Shown: piece after piece, positions 26,940 through 35,812 of the stretch | Position numbering within the stretch: the first letter of the stretch is position 1 | How the letters are laid out: each line of letters begins with the position of its first letter | Source: Lachnospiraceae bacterium | Lineage (GTDB): Bacteria; Bacillota; Clostridia; Lachnospirales; Lachnospiraceae | Direction: 5' to 3' | Length of the DNA stretch: 55,870 bases | Assembly: GCA_017538995.1 (NCBI GenBank) | Contig: JAFYHV010000103.1 | Span: forward strand, 1 to 55,870 | Translations under genes and position numbers: made by a program | Notes under the pieces: generated by a model | Seen by the model: only the letters and a program-made list of their open reading frames with translations | Database searches by the model: none | Told to the model about the DNA's origin: nothing

Positions 26940-28367
26940 ATGTCTAGCGGATTATCGTTTGCAAGCAACAGTGTCTGGCCCGTAATTATGTTTATCGCCG
27001 TAATTATGGGAGGTCTTCTGGTCGGAAATACCTTAAAAAGATATATTCCCTTCCTGAAGAAATCTCTCATACCCGTATCGGTAATCGGCGGTATTTTCCT
27101 TCTCTTTGTATCTTCCGTACTTAAATTCACCACGGGAGAATATCTTTTCAACTGGTCAATTTTCTGCGAAGGAAATTCGATGACCGGTATCGAAATGCTC
27201 GAAATAATGACCTATCACTGCCTGGCCATCGGTTTTATCGCGATGACTTTAAGAAAATCCGACAGCAAGGGCAAAACCAAAGGCCGTGTAACCGAAGTTG
27301 TAAATACAGGTATCACAACCGTCAGCACATATCTTTTACAGGGCTTCTTCGGACTTGCAATTACCGTTGTCGCATCATTCATTATTCCCAAGCTCATAAA
27401 AGCATCAGGCATCATCCTCTGCTTCGGCTTCGGACAGGGTACAGGACAGGCGCTTAACTACGGTTCGATATACGAAACCGATTACGGCTTCATCGGCGGA
27501 AAATCCTTCGGCCTTACAATTGCTGCATTAGGCTTCCTCGCAGCAAGTATCGGCGGCGTCATTTACCTTAACTATCATAAAAGAAAAGGCGATATCGTAA
27601 TCCGTGAAAGCGTATCACAGCTTAATCAGGAAAAGGTTGAAGAAGAGGGCGAAGTACCAATGGTTGATTCAATCGACAAGCTCACCCTTCAGATTTCGCT
27701 TGTTTTCGTCTGCTACGCACTGACTTATCTTCTTATGTACATCCTCGGCAATCTCGTCGGAGACGGCCTTAAGACAACAATTTACGGCTTTAACTTCTTA
27801 CTCGGTACACTTTCCGCAGTTATCGTAAAAGAAGTATTAAAGCTTTTAAGAAAAACAAATTTGATGCACAGGGACTATGTCAACAATTTCCTCTTAAACA
27901 GAATCGCAGGATTTGCTTTTGACATCATGATTGTGGCAGGTATCGGAGCAATCAGAGTAGACCTCATAAAAGATTACTGGGTAGTGCTTTTAATCCTCGG
28001 CGTAGTCGGTGTCCTTGTGACATTCCTTTATATCAAATTCGTATCGTTCAAACTCTTTAAGAACTACGAGCATGAGCAGTTTATGGTTATGTACGGCATG
28101 CTTACCGGTACGGCTTCGACAGGTGTAATTTTACTTCGTGAAATCGACCCTTCCTTCGAAACGCCCGCATCGGAAAATATTGTATACCAGAACTTCCCGG
28201 CGATTCTTTTAGGATTTCCTATGATGCTCGTTGCCGCATTCTGTCCTAAGAGCGATATGGCAACATACATTACAATGGGCGTAATTGCGCTTTACTTTAT
28301 AGTGCTTAACATCATTCTTTTCAGAAGTCTGATATTTAAGAAAAGAAAAAAAGAAGTTAAAGAATAA
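26940..28367 (+). CDS. Sodium/glutamate symporter-like protein (GltS family)
   Basis: The 475-residue membrane protein has about twelve hydrophobic segments in two repeats. The first repeat has GFGQGTGQALNYGSIYE and the second has MYGMLTGTASTGVILLREID, the paired re-entrant-loop motifs of the GltS/ESS family that carries glutamate with sodium. A charged cytoplasmic loop, about residues 218-240, divides the halves. ATGAGG lies just upstream of the ATG. Substrate specificity towards glutamate is inferred from the family and not proved. It is 21 bp ahead of rimM, to which it has no known link. Confidence 0.85.
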   Translation: MSSGLSFASNSVWPVIMFIAVIMGGLLVGNTLKRYIPFLKKSLIPVSVIGGIFLLFVSSVLKFTTGEYLFNWSIFCEGNSMTGIEMLEIMTYHCLAIGFIAMTLRKSDSKGKTKGRVTEVVNTGITTVSTYLLQGFFGLAITVVASFIIPKLIKASGIILCFGFGQGTGQALNYGSIYETDYGFIGGKSFGLTIAALGFLAASIGGVIYLNYHKRKGDIVIRESVSQLNQEKVEEEGEVPMVDSIDKLTLQISLVFVCYALTYLLMYILGNLVGDGLKTTIYGFNFLLGTLSAVIVKEVLKLLRKTNLMHRDYVNNFLLNRIAGFAFDIMIVAGIGAIRVDLIKDYWVVLLILGVVGVLVTFLYIKFVSFKLFKNYEHEQFMVMYGMLTGTASTGVILLREIDPSFETPASENIVYQNFPAILLGFPMMLVAAFCPKSDMATYITMGVIALYFIVLNIILFRSLIFKKRKKEVKE

Positions 28368-28388
28368 TAGTTTTACGAGGAGAAAAAA

Positions 28389-28910
28389 TTGGTAATAGAT
28401 TCAGATAAATACCTGCAGGTCGGAGCCATCACTTCGACACACGGAATTAAAGGCGAAGTAAAAGTTTATCCGACAACGGATGATGCATCAAGATATGACG
28501 ATCTCGACGAGGTCTTTCTTGATACCGGCAAGGAACTTTTGCCTCTCCATATCACAGGTGTTAAATATTTCAAGCAGTACGTAATCGTAAAATTCAAAGA
28601 ATTTAAGGATATCAACGAGATTGAACCTTACAAGGGCAAGAATATCTACGTTGACAGGGAACACGCAGTGGACCTCGACGAAGACGAGTATTTTGTAGCA
28701 GATCTTTTAGGGTTAAAAGTTGTGACCGATGAGGGCGAGGAACTCGGTGAATTAACCGACGTACTTTTCACCAAGGCAAACGATGTTTACACCGTTACAA
28801 AACCCGACGGAAAAGAAGTTTTAATTCCTGCTATAGAAGAGTGCATACTTGATATCGATCTTGACGAAGAAGTCATGACAATACATATTATGCCGGGTCT
28901 TTTAGACTAA
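28389..28910 (+). CDS. rimM: Ribosome maturation factor RimM
   Basis: The 173-residue protein helps mature the head of the 30S subunit and binds ribosomal protein S19. It has the N-terminal RimM domain beginning YLQVGAITSTHGIKGEVKVYP and the C-terminal PRC-barrel with FVADLLGLKVV and VLIPAIEECILDIDL. The start codon is TTG, set by ACGAGGAG 8-14 bp upstream. trmD follows 10 bp downstream as usual, but the ribosomal protein gene rpsP that normally precedes rimM is absent; a GltS-like gene takes its place. Confidence 0.96.
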   Translation: MVIDSDKYLQVGAITSTHGIKGEVKVYPTTDDASRYDDLDEVFLDTGKELLPLHITGVKYFKQYVIVKFKEFKDINEIEPYKGKNIYVDREHAVDLDEDEYFVADLLGLKVVTDEGEELGELTDVLFTKANDVYTVTKPDGKEVLIPAIEECILDIDLDEEVMTIHIMPGLLD

Positions 28911-28920
28911 GGAGAGTGGT

Positions 28921-29748
28921 TTGAATTTTCATATTCTGACATTATTCCCCGAGATGGTTGAAGATGCTTTAAACACGAGTATTTTAAAGCGTGCAACCGA
29001 CGCAGGAATAATATCAATCAACGCAGTAAATATAAGGGATTATTCAACGGACAAACATAAAAAAGTCGATGATTATCCGTATGGCGGCGGAGCCGGAATG
29101 CTGATGCAGGCTCAGCCTGTTTTTGATGCTTACGAGGATCTCTGCAAAGCCATAAAGAAGAGAAAGAAATCGAGAGCGAAAAAGCTTAAGGTTCGCGTGC
29201 TTTATATGACTCCCCAGGGCAGAACATTTGACCAGAAATTTGCCGAAGAACTTGCAAAAGAAGAAGACTTGATTTTCCTTTGCGGTCACTACGAAGGCAT
29301 AGACGAAAGAGTAATCGAAGAGATTGTAACCGATGAAGTTTCGTTAGGAGATTTCGTGCTTACAGGCGGTGAATTACCCGCAATGGTAATGGTTGACTGT
29401 ATCTCAAGATTAATCCCCGGAGTGCTGGGTTCTGATGAATCCGCATCGGATGAAAGCTTTTCTGACGGACTGCTTGAATATCCGCAGTACACAAGACCTG
29501 AAGTATGGCAGGAAAAGGCTGTTCCCGATGTGCTTTTAAGCGGCAATCATAAGGAAATCGAAAAGTGGCGCATGGGTATGTCACTTGAAAGAACCAAAGA
29601 AAAAAGACCGGACCTTTACGAAAGCATAAAAGAAGAGCTTGATGAGTTCAAAAAAGAAAATCCGAAGAAATTCAGAAAGAAACGCACTGAAGCCGAAGAG
29701 GTTTTAAAGATGCGTGAACTGAAGAAGGAAAATGGAAAAGAAGAATAA
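28921..29748 (+). CDS. trmD: tRNA (guanine37-N1)-methyltransferase
   Basis: The 275-residue SPOUT methyltransferase places m1G at position 37 of tRNAs reading CNN codons and so prevents frameshifting. Motifs include ILTLFPEMV at the N-terminus, DDYPYGGGAGMLMQ, LCGHYEGIDERV and the SAM-binding knot GDFVLTGGELPAMVM. A basic insertion (KAIKKRKKSRAKK) and a charged C-terminal tail make it about 30 residues longer than E. coli TrmD. The start is TTG with AAGGAG upstream. It overlaps the next membrane gene by 17 bp; rplS, the usual next gene, is not present. Confidence 0.96.
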   Translation: MNFHILTLFPEMVEDALNTSILKRATDAGIISINAVNIRDYSTDKHKKVDDYPYGGGAGMLMQAQPVFDAYEDLCKAIKKRKKSRAKKLKVRVLYMTPQGRTFDQKFAEELAKEEDLIFLCGHYEGIDERVIEEIVTDEVSLGDFVLTGGELPAMVMVDCISRLIPGVLGSDESASDESFSDGLLEYPQYTRPEVWQEKAVPDVLLSGNHKEIEKWRMGMSLERTKEKRPDLYESIKEELDEFKKENPKKFRKKRTEAEEVLKMRELKKENGKEE

Positions 29749-31375
29749 AATCTACAGCATAATACTTGCATATGCTACAGGTTTACTCCTGTCATTGCTT
29801 ACAGTTACGGGATTTGTCACAAAACACAATCACGGTTTTGTGATGAGTCTTTCCGTTTTGTTTATTGCTGTGATTTTAACTGTTATGATCGGAAGTGCAA
29901 TGCTTGCATTCTTCGCCATGACGGATAATTATTTTCTAACCAATAATCTGTTTGGAAAGAGCAGCGCATCTGCAAAATCAGATAACGCATCAAAGAAACC
30001 CTTCCCGCCCGTTGCGGTATTTTTCATAGTCTTTTTAATCTTTTTAATCTGCTGGTTTCCGTATTTTCTTGCAATGTATCCCGGCATGTTCGCATATGAT
30101 AACGAGTGGCAGTATTTTATGTACGCAGACAATGAAATCACCAATCATCAGCCGGTAATTCATACGCTTATTTTAGGATTTATAATTCATACCGTTGAAG
30201 ACATAACAGGCAGCATCAATAAGGGTGTTGCAGCATACACACTTTTCCAGATGGTTTTAATGGGCCTTGGAAGTGCATTCATTCCGTACACGATTTATAA
30301 AAGAAAAGAGAATAAATTCCTCTTTGTCGCATCGATGATTTTCTTTGCGTTTTATCCTGTTTTCGTAATCTTTGTTTTTACGGGAACAAAGGATACGCTT
30401 TTCTCGATGGCGATTGCTGATTTTATGATTTTAAATCTCGACCTCTTCGATGCGGGCGATGAATTCCTTAAAAAAAGAGGCAACAGAATACTTTGGATTC
30501 TCTTAGCATTTATTATATATTCGTTCAGAAACAACGCGGTTTACGCAATGCTTCCCGTGCTTCCTTTTGCAATAATTTTCATTGCAAAAAAATGTAAAAA
30601 GTACAGAAGAAAAGCACTCGCAACACTGCTTTTTACAGCGGCATTATTCGTATTCTATTCGGGTCCTTTCACAACACTTGTTGCAAAAGAAAAAGTTTCA
30701 AAAGCTGAAATGATGTCGGTACCCTGCCAGCAGATAGTAAGGGTTTACACATACAGATACGACGAACTTCCCGAAAGCGAAAGAGCAACCTTCGAAGAAT
30801 TCTTCGATCCCGATATGTGGCTCGGATACTATGTTCCCGAAATCGCTGATGCAGCAAAGGGCAGACTTCGCATGGATGTCTATGAAGCAAAATCAGACGA
30901 ATACTGGAAACTCTGGGCTACATGGTTAAAGAGATATCCGAACGAATACGTGGATTCATTTCTTGAAAATACATACGGACTTTACTATATGTGGCCGCAT
31001 TATGTTTTGTACAGTTTCGGACAGGAAGGCTTCACGGTAATGCATCAGATGGATCCAGTGGTTCCGAACAGCAAACTGCCGGCGTTATATACTTTCCTTT
31101 GTAACTTTGAAGACGGAGAATTGGTAATACATAACAGGTTTACATCGTGGCTTTTCGCACCCGCAACATTTTTGTATCTTGGAATTGCGGCATGCGTATA
31201 TGTGCTTAGAAACAAGAAGTTCAGGTTACTAATTCCTATCGCATTTCTTGCACTTTTATGGTGTACATTTTTACTCGGACCGGTTGCGCTTGTAAGATAT
31301 GTCTTATTCCTTTACATTCTGCTACCCGTATGGCCGATGTATATGAGAGCTTCGTTTAACGGAGAAAATAAATGA
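29732..31375 (+). CDS. DUF6020-family membrane protein, GT-C-like
   Basis: The 547-residue polytopic protein is a paralogue of the one encoded at 8258-9961: both have a long outward loop with PYFLAxYPGxxAYD followed by NHxPxxHT, and both carry a later soluble loop with KRYPNEYVDSFLENTYG. It has about twelve hydrophobic segments. The family is unassigned biochemically; the layout suggests a lipid-linked glycosyltransferase acting outside the membrane. The ATG lies inside the end of trmD, and the stop overlaps the next start (ATGA), so this gene ties trmD translation to the block of membrane genes that follows. Confidence 0.7.
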   Translation: MEKKNKIYSIILAYATGLLLSLLTVTGFVTKHNHGFVMSLSVLFIAVILTVMIGSAMLAFFAMTDNYFLTNNLFGKSSASAKSDNASKKPFPPVAVFFIVFLIFLICWFPYFLAMYPGMFAYDNEWQYFMYADNEITNHQPVIHTLILGFIIHTVEDITGSINKGVAAYTLFQMVLMGLGSAFIPYTIYKRKENKFLFVASMIFFAFYPVFVIFVFTGTKDTLFSMAIADFMILNLDLFDAGDEFLKKRGNRILWILLAFIIYSFRNNAVYAMLPVLPFAIIFIAKKCKKYRRKALATLLFTAALFVFYSGPFTTLVAKEKVSKAEMMSVPCQQIVRVYTYRYDELPESERATFEEFFDPDMWLGYYVPEIADAAKGRLRMDVYEAKSDEYWKLWATWLKRYPNEYVDSFLENTYGLYYMWPHYVLYSFGQEGFTVMHQMDPVVPNSKLPALYTFLCNFEDGELVIHNRFTSWLFAPATFLYLGIAACVYVLRNKKFRLLIPIAFLALLWCTFLLGPVALVRYVLFLYILLPVWPMYMRASFNGENK

Positions 31376-32949
31376 AAATCAAAGAGTTCTTTAAGGTAAA
31401 AAAGAATAAAAGTCTTTTTGTGAAGTGTTTAATCGCACTTCTTTTTCCTTTTGCACTCTGCCTTATATATTTCCTTGTAAGAGGCATTTCGCCTTTTGAT
31501 ATTTACGTTCCCGCATCCAAAAACAACGACAGTTTATATTACTTCAAACTCGTCGAAGCGATGAGATACAATCTCTACCCGAGAGGCTATTTCGGCTTCA
31601 ATGAAAGTCATGCGGCAAACCTTACATTTGCAGCATGGAGCCCTCTTATGTTGCTTCCCTGGGCAGCAGCAGGCCTTATATTCGGATGGGGATTTAAATC
31701 TGCGGTTTTCATCAACATCCTTTTGTTTTCAATCGCATTTGCAATCTTTGTTTTTGTAACGGATCTTGAAATTGAAAAATATTTAAATTTAACTATTATT
31801 CTTGCGTTTTTCCCAAGCTTCTTCATTCACTTGATGTGTGTGCTTCCGGAAGCTGTGATTGCAGGATTAATGCTTATTTTCTTAGGCCTCGCATACAGAA
31901 TTTCGCTTGATAAATGTAATGGTAAAAAAGACGAAAATATATCATTCATTTTCTTAATCCTAATAAGCGCATTCTTAACGCTTTTACGTCCTTACATGGT
32001 TGTATTTTTCATCATTCCCGCAGCGCTTGCTTTTAAGAAAAAGAAAGTTGTTTTCGGAATCGTAAGCATAGCATTGACAGTGCTTTCTTTGGCCGGATAT
32101 TTTATCGTCGCAAAGCTTTTTACCGCGGAATATTTCACACCGCTTTTTGACCTTGGGATCATAAAACTTTTCTTACACGGTAAATTCACCGAGGGCTTCT
32201 GGAGCAGCGTGTACGTTATCCGCAGCATGAAAAATGAAATCTTTGCGCAGATGAAAGATGCATTTGCATACGGACTTACATCAGGTACGCATTATGTACT
32301 GCTTGCGTTTGAATTTGTTGCTGTTTTATTCCTTACTTTCTTTAAGAAAAACAAGAAAGTCAGAGTAATTGCAATTACTTATTTAATCGCAGTTGCAGGT
32401 GTTGTTTCCGCAATCGTTTTACTCCTTCAGAAAGCCAACGAAGGCGGACGTCACATCTGGGTATTCTGCATAATCGGAATAGCAGTTATCGTGTTCTTTA
32501 AGGAAGGCAACGAGAGCCATGTTCCCAAGCTTTTAATCGCGGCTCTTTTAGTAGTTTTCATGATAAGAGGCGCAGTTACACCGACCGATTACGATGTGCC
32601 TTTTGACGACAGGAACATAAAAGAAACAGTCACCGCATGGGAAGATATTTTCGAAAAAGAAAATGTGGCTTTATCGGATAACACAGGGTATGAAAATACC
32701 GTTATATGGGTATTCATAGATTATGTGGACGGCAAACAGGTTGTGACCGAATTTAACGGCCTTTACGCACTGCCTAAGGGCTTTGGTATAAGCTGCTGTT
32801 CACCGGATTTTGTTTTAACTTATTTCGATACACTTCAGAGTAAATACATCTTCACATACGACGGTGCACTTGTGGCTGAGGAATGCGAAGAATACGGTTA
32901 CAAACTCGTCGGTAAGTACGGAAAATCCGTAATGTACGAGCGATACTAA
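31372..32949 (+). CDS. GT-C-like membrane protein, paralogue A
   Basis: I have no family name for this 525-residue protein. About eleven hydrophobic segments are followed by a soluble C-terminal domain of about 110 residues. The first outward loop reads NNDSLYYFKLVEAM and then YPRGYFGFNESHA and WSPL. The same string, with small changes, occurs in the product of 34219-35799, and both C-terminal domains contain a GISCC cysteine pair followed by LxSKYI. The acidic first loop and the topology fit GT-C transferases. The start overlaps the stop of the preceding gene by 4 bp. Confidence 0.65.
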   Translation: MKIKEFFKVKKNKSLFVKCLIALLFPFALCLIYFLVRGISPFDIYVPASKNNDSLYYFKLVEAMRYNLYPRGYFGFNESHAANLTFAAWSPLMLLPWAAAGLIFGWGFKSAVFINILLFSIAFAIFVFVTDLEIEKYLNLTIILAFFPSFFIHLMCVLPEAVIAGLMLIFLGLAYRISLDKCNGKKDENISFIFLILISAFLTLLRPYMVVFFIIPAALAFKKKKVVFGIVSIALTVLSLAGYFIVAKLFTAEYFTPLFDLGIIKLFLHGKFTEGFWSSVYVIRSMKNEIFAQMKDAFAYGLTSGTHYVLLAFEFVAVLFLTFFKKNKKVRVIAITYLIAVAGVVSAIVLLLQKANEGGRHIWVFCIIGIAVIVFFKEGNESHVPKLLIAALLVVFMIRGAVTPTDYDVPFDDRNIKETVTAWEDIFEKENVALSDNTGYENTVIWVFIDYVDGKQVVTEFNGLYALPKGFGISCCSPDFVLTYFDTLQSKYIFTYDGALVAEECEEYGYKLVGKYGKSVMYERY

Positions 32950-32961
32950 AAGGGCATTGAT

Positions 32962-34215
32962 ATGAAAGAAACCGCGAAAAAACAGAATATATTCAGAGTG
33001 GCGGATTTTATTCTTTTTGCCTCGCTTTTAATTGCGCTTGCATTTTTCTTCGGACAGCTTGTTTATGCACAGGCTTTGTATGCAGGTAAGGAAGGCGGGT
33101 ATTTCAGTGATATCTACGCCTACATGCAGGAGATGCAGGGCATTGATTCGGGCTACTCATTCCCTTATCCGGTTTTCTTTTTAACCGGCAGGTTTTTTGA
33201 TCTTTTCCTGCCGATAGAAATGGCTGTTACACTCGCCGAAGTTTTGTTTAATTCGCTCGCAGTTTTAATCACGAAATATTATCTTGAAAAGTACATAAAC
33301 GAGTACGTAAAAAAAATAACCTGGCAGCATTTTGCGATTACAATCTCAATCTTTGCATGCTTCTTAATGTCAATGTGGTGGCTTCCGAGATTCGGCAAAA
33401 TCACTCTTCCTTTAAAGGATCAGGCTTTCTACGGTACATACTCGGGCAACCCCTGGCATAATGCAACATACATAGCCACACGTCCTTTCGCAATCGGTGC
33501 ATTTTTCTCATTCATAAATCTCTTTAAGGACGAAGAAAAATACGACTGGAAAAAAGGAATTGTATTCGGAATATTCTTATTCCTCACTACAATGACCAAG
33601 CCCAGTTTCACACTGGTTATCGGCTCGGCGATGGCGATTGTCTGTGTCATAAGACTTATCAGAAAGAAATTTAAAAACATCAAATATATACTGTTCCTTT
33701 TTATCTGCTCAATTCCTACATTAATCGCCCTTCTTTTACAGTTCGGCGGTGTATTCGGAAGCGGCAATACCGAAGCGGAACACGGCATCGGTCTCGACTT
33801 TTTCAGAGTATGGAGAAGTGCGAATCCGCATGTGCTCGCAGCTATCTTTTATGCGAATGTTTTTGCCCTTGTTTGTATTCCTTTCTTAATCAAAAACATA
33901 AGAAAAGATTACCTCTACAAATTTACGCTTATCATTTTTGCGGTATCGGTTCTTGAGGCCGGACTTTTATGCGAAAAAGGCTTCAGATATTCGCACTTTA
34001 ATTTCAGCTGGGGATACATGCACGGAATTTTCTTCTTTGCACTCGGCAGCATAGCGGTACTGCTTAAAAACATTTTTGAAAAGAAAATAAAACCTGTATT
34101 TGCGGGTTTCTGCATCATTGCACTGCTTTCACAGGTTGTATTCGGAATACTGTATTTTAAAGGACTTTATTACGGACGTGATTACAACACGCTCTTACCG
34201 TACAACTGGCTTTAA
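32962..34215 (+). CDS. GT-C-like membrane protein without the C-terminal domain
   Basis: The 417-residue protein has ten or eleven hydrophobic segments. The first outward loop contains GGYFSDIYAYMQEMQG and then SFPYPVFFLTGRFF, and a second loop contains GTYSGNPWHNATYIATRPFA. This is compatible with a GT-C fold but I cannot name the family. It lies between the two paralogues A and B, 12 bp after one and 3 bp before the other. It lacks their cysteine-containing C-terminal domain, so it might form a complex with them. Confidence 0.6.
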   Translation: MKETAKKQNIFRVADFILFASLLIALAFFFGQLVYAQALYAGKEGGYFSDIYAYMQEMQGIDSGYSFPYPVFFLTGRFFDLFLPIEMAVTLAEVLFNSLAVLITKYYLEKYINEYVKKITWQHFAITISIFACFLMSMWWLPRFGKITLPLKDQAFYGTYSGNPWHNATYIATRPFAIGAFFSFINLFKDEEKYDWKKGIVFGIFLFLTTMTKPSFTLVIGSAMAIVCVIRLIRKKFKNIKYILFLFICSIPTLIALLLQFGGVFGSGNTEAEHGIGLDFFRVWRSANPHVLAAIFYANVFALVCIPFLIKNIRKDYLYKFTLIIFAVSVLEAGLLCEKGFRYSHFNFSWGYMHGIFFFALGSIAVLLKNIFEKKIKPVFAGFCIIALLSQVVFGILYFKGLYYGRDYNTLLPYNWL

Positions 34216-34218
34216 CGA

Positions 34219-35799
34219 ATGAAAAAAATCGCAGGATTTTTAAAAGAGAATAAAAGATATGCTATCGTTTTAAAGGTGCTTGCGGCGTTACTTTTTCCGC
34301 TTCTAATGTGCCTTATTTTCTGTCTCATAAAAGGGCATTCTTTAAAAGATGTTTTCCTTCCTTCGAGCGAATGGAACGATGAACTTTTTTATTTCAAACA
34401 GGTTGAAGGAACTGTGGGATATTTATATCCGAGAGGTTATTTCGGATTTAACGAAAGCCACGCGGATCTTCTTTCGTTCGCAGCCTGGAGCCCACTGCTT
34501 GTCACACCCTGGATACTCTGGGGACTTATTTTCGGCTGGAATCTTTTATCCCCGATTATCTGCAATATTGTGCTTCTTAGCATAACCTGCGCACTGTTTG
34601 TAATTCTTACAAAAATTAAAGTAAAAGACATGATAGCCCTTGGCGTGATGATGACTGCTTTTACTCCTTTTGTAAGATACATGCTCTCGGGAATGCCGGA
34701 AATCATATGCTTCTCAGCCTGCATTCTTTTTACGGGACTGACAATTAATTACCTCATAAAAGAAAAACTGTACAAACTCATCATTCTCTTTGCCCTTGCC
34801 ACTGTAATGACTCTGATGAGACCTTACCTCTTTTTGTTTTTTATAATGCCTGTATTTCTGGCAATTAAAAAATTCAAAGTTAAAGGTTTAATCGTATCCG
34901 CAGTTACCGGCATTGCGACAATCGGTATTTATGTGTTTATCAAAGTCAAATTAAGCGCAGAATATTTTACCGCGCTTTACAACACCGACTGGGTAACGGA
35001 TTTCTTTAACAAAGGCATTGCGACAGGAATTCATAATCTCGCCTACAGAATATACGCGATGTGTTTAAACATTGCAGACTACATGAAGAGCGGTATAATC
35101 ACCGGACTTTGTGCGGGCGCGATATTCGCCGCATTCTTTGTTTTGTTTTTATTAATGATTATTCGTTTTATTCTTGATATTATTAAATTCAAAAAAGAAA
35201 AAAACGAAGAAAACAAAAACAAGCTTTTCGTGGAAGGCCATTTCCTCTTTGTGATGTTCGGAATGTTCTGTGCGCTTGTGCTTATGTACAAGCTCACCGA
35301 AGGCAGCAAGCACTTCCTTACATTCCTTGCACTCGGAGTATTTATACTGGCCCTTTACCACGGAAAATACTATATTGAAAATGTAATTCTCGTGGCGGCG
35401 TTTGTATTCTTCTTCATCATAAAAGCAACTTCGTCCTACGATTACGAAGTGCCTTTTAAGAACGAAGTCATCGAAGCCAAAACCGCAGAGTGGCAGCAGG
35501 CATTTGATGAAAATATAAAAATCGAAGATAATTTAAGTTACGACAATGTAATTATCTGGAACTTCGTCGACGTAAAAGACAGCACTTCCTATCCGATCAA
35601 ATGGCAGTACCTTTATATGCTTCCCGAGGGCATGGGAATAAGCTGCTGTGAACCGCAGTATGTAAAAGATAACTTCGACAGTCTTAAGTCAAAATACATT
35701 GTTACGCTTACAGGCAGTGAGACCGATTTGCTTTGTCAGGAAAAGGATAAACAACTGCTTCATTCAGACGGTGAATTAAGCTTTTACGCTTTAAGATAA
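34219..35799 (+). CDS. GT-C-like membrane protein, paralogue B
   Basis: The 526-residue protein matches the product of 31372-32949 in length, topology and motifs: WNDELFYFKQVEG, then YPRGYFGFNESHA, WSPLL and, near the C-terminus, GMGISCC followed by LKSKYIVTL. The acidic residues of the first loop are Asp-Glu here and Asp-Ser in paralogue A, a change in a position that is catalytic in known GT-C enzymes. The pair look like a duplication with one gene inserted between. The start follows the preceding stop by 3 bp, implying coupled translation. Function is inferred only. Confidence 0.65.
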   Translation: MKKIAGFLKENKRYAIVLKVLAALLFPLLMCLIFCLIKGHSLKDVFLPSSEWNDELFYFKQVEGTVGYLYPRGYFGFNESHADLLSFAAWSPLLVTPWILWGLIFGWNLLSPIICNIVLLSITCALFVILTKIKVKDMIALGVMMTAFTPFVRYMLSGMPEIICFSACILFTGLTINYLIKEKLYKLIILFALATVMTLMRPYLFLFFIMPVFLAIKKFKVKGLIVSAVTGIATIGIYVFIKVKLSAEYFTALYNTDWVTDFFNKGIATGIHNLAYRIYAMCLNIADYMKSGIITGLCAGAIFAAFFVLFLLMIIRFILDIIKFKKEKNEENKNKLFVEGHFLFVMFGMFCALVLMYKLTEGSKHFLTFLALGVFILALYHGKYYIENVILVAAFVFFFIIKATSSYDYEVPFKNEVIEAKTAEWQQAFDENIKIEDNLSYDNVIIWNFVDVKDSTSYPIKWQYLYMLPEGMGISCCEPQYVKDNFDSLKSKYIVTLTGSETDLLCQEKDKQLLHSDGELSFYALR

Positions 35800-35812
35800 A
35801 AGGATTCTTTTG

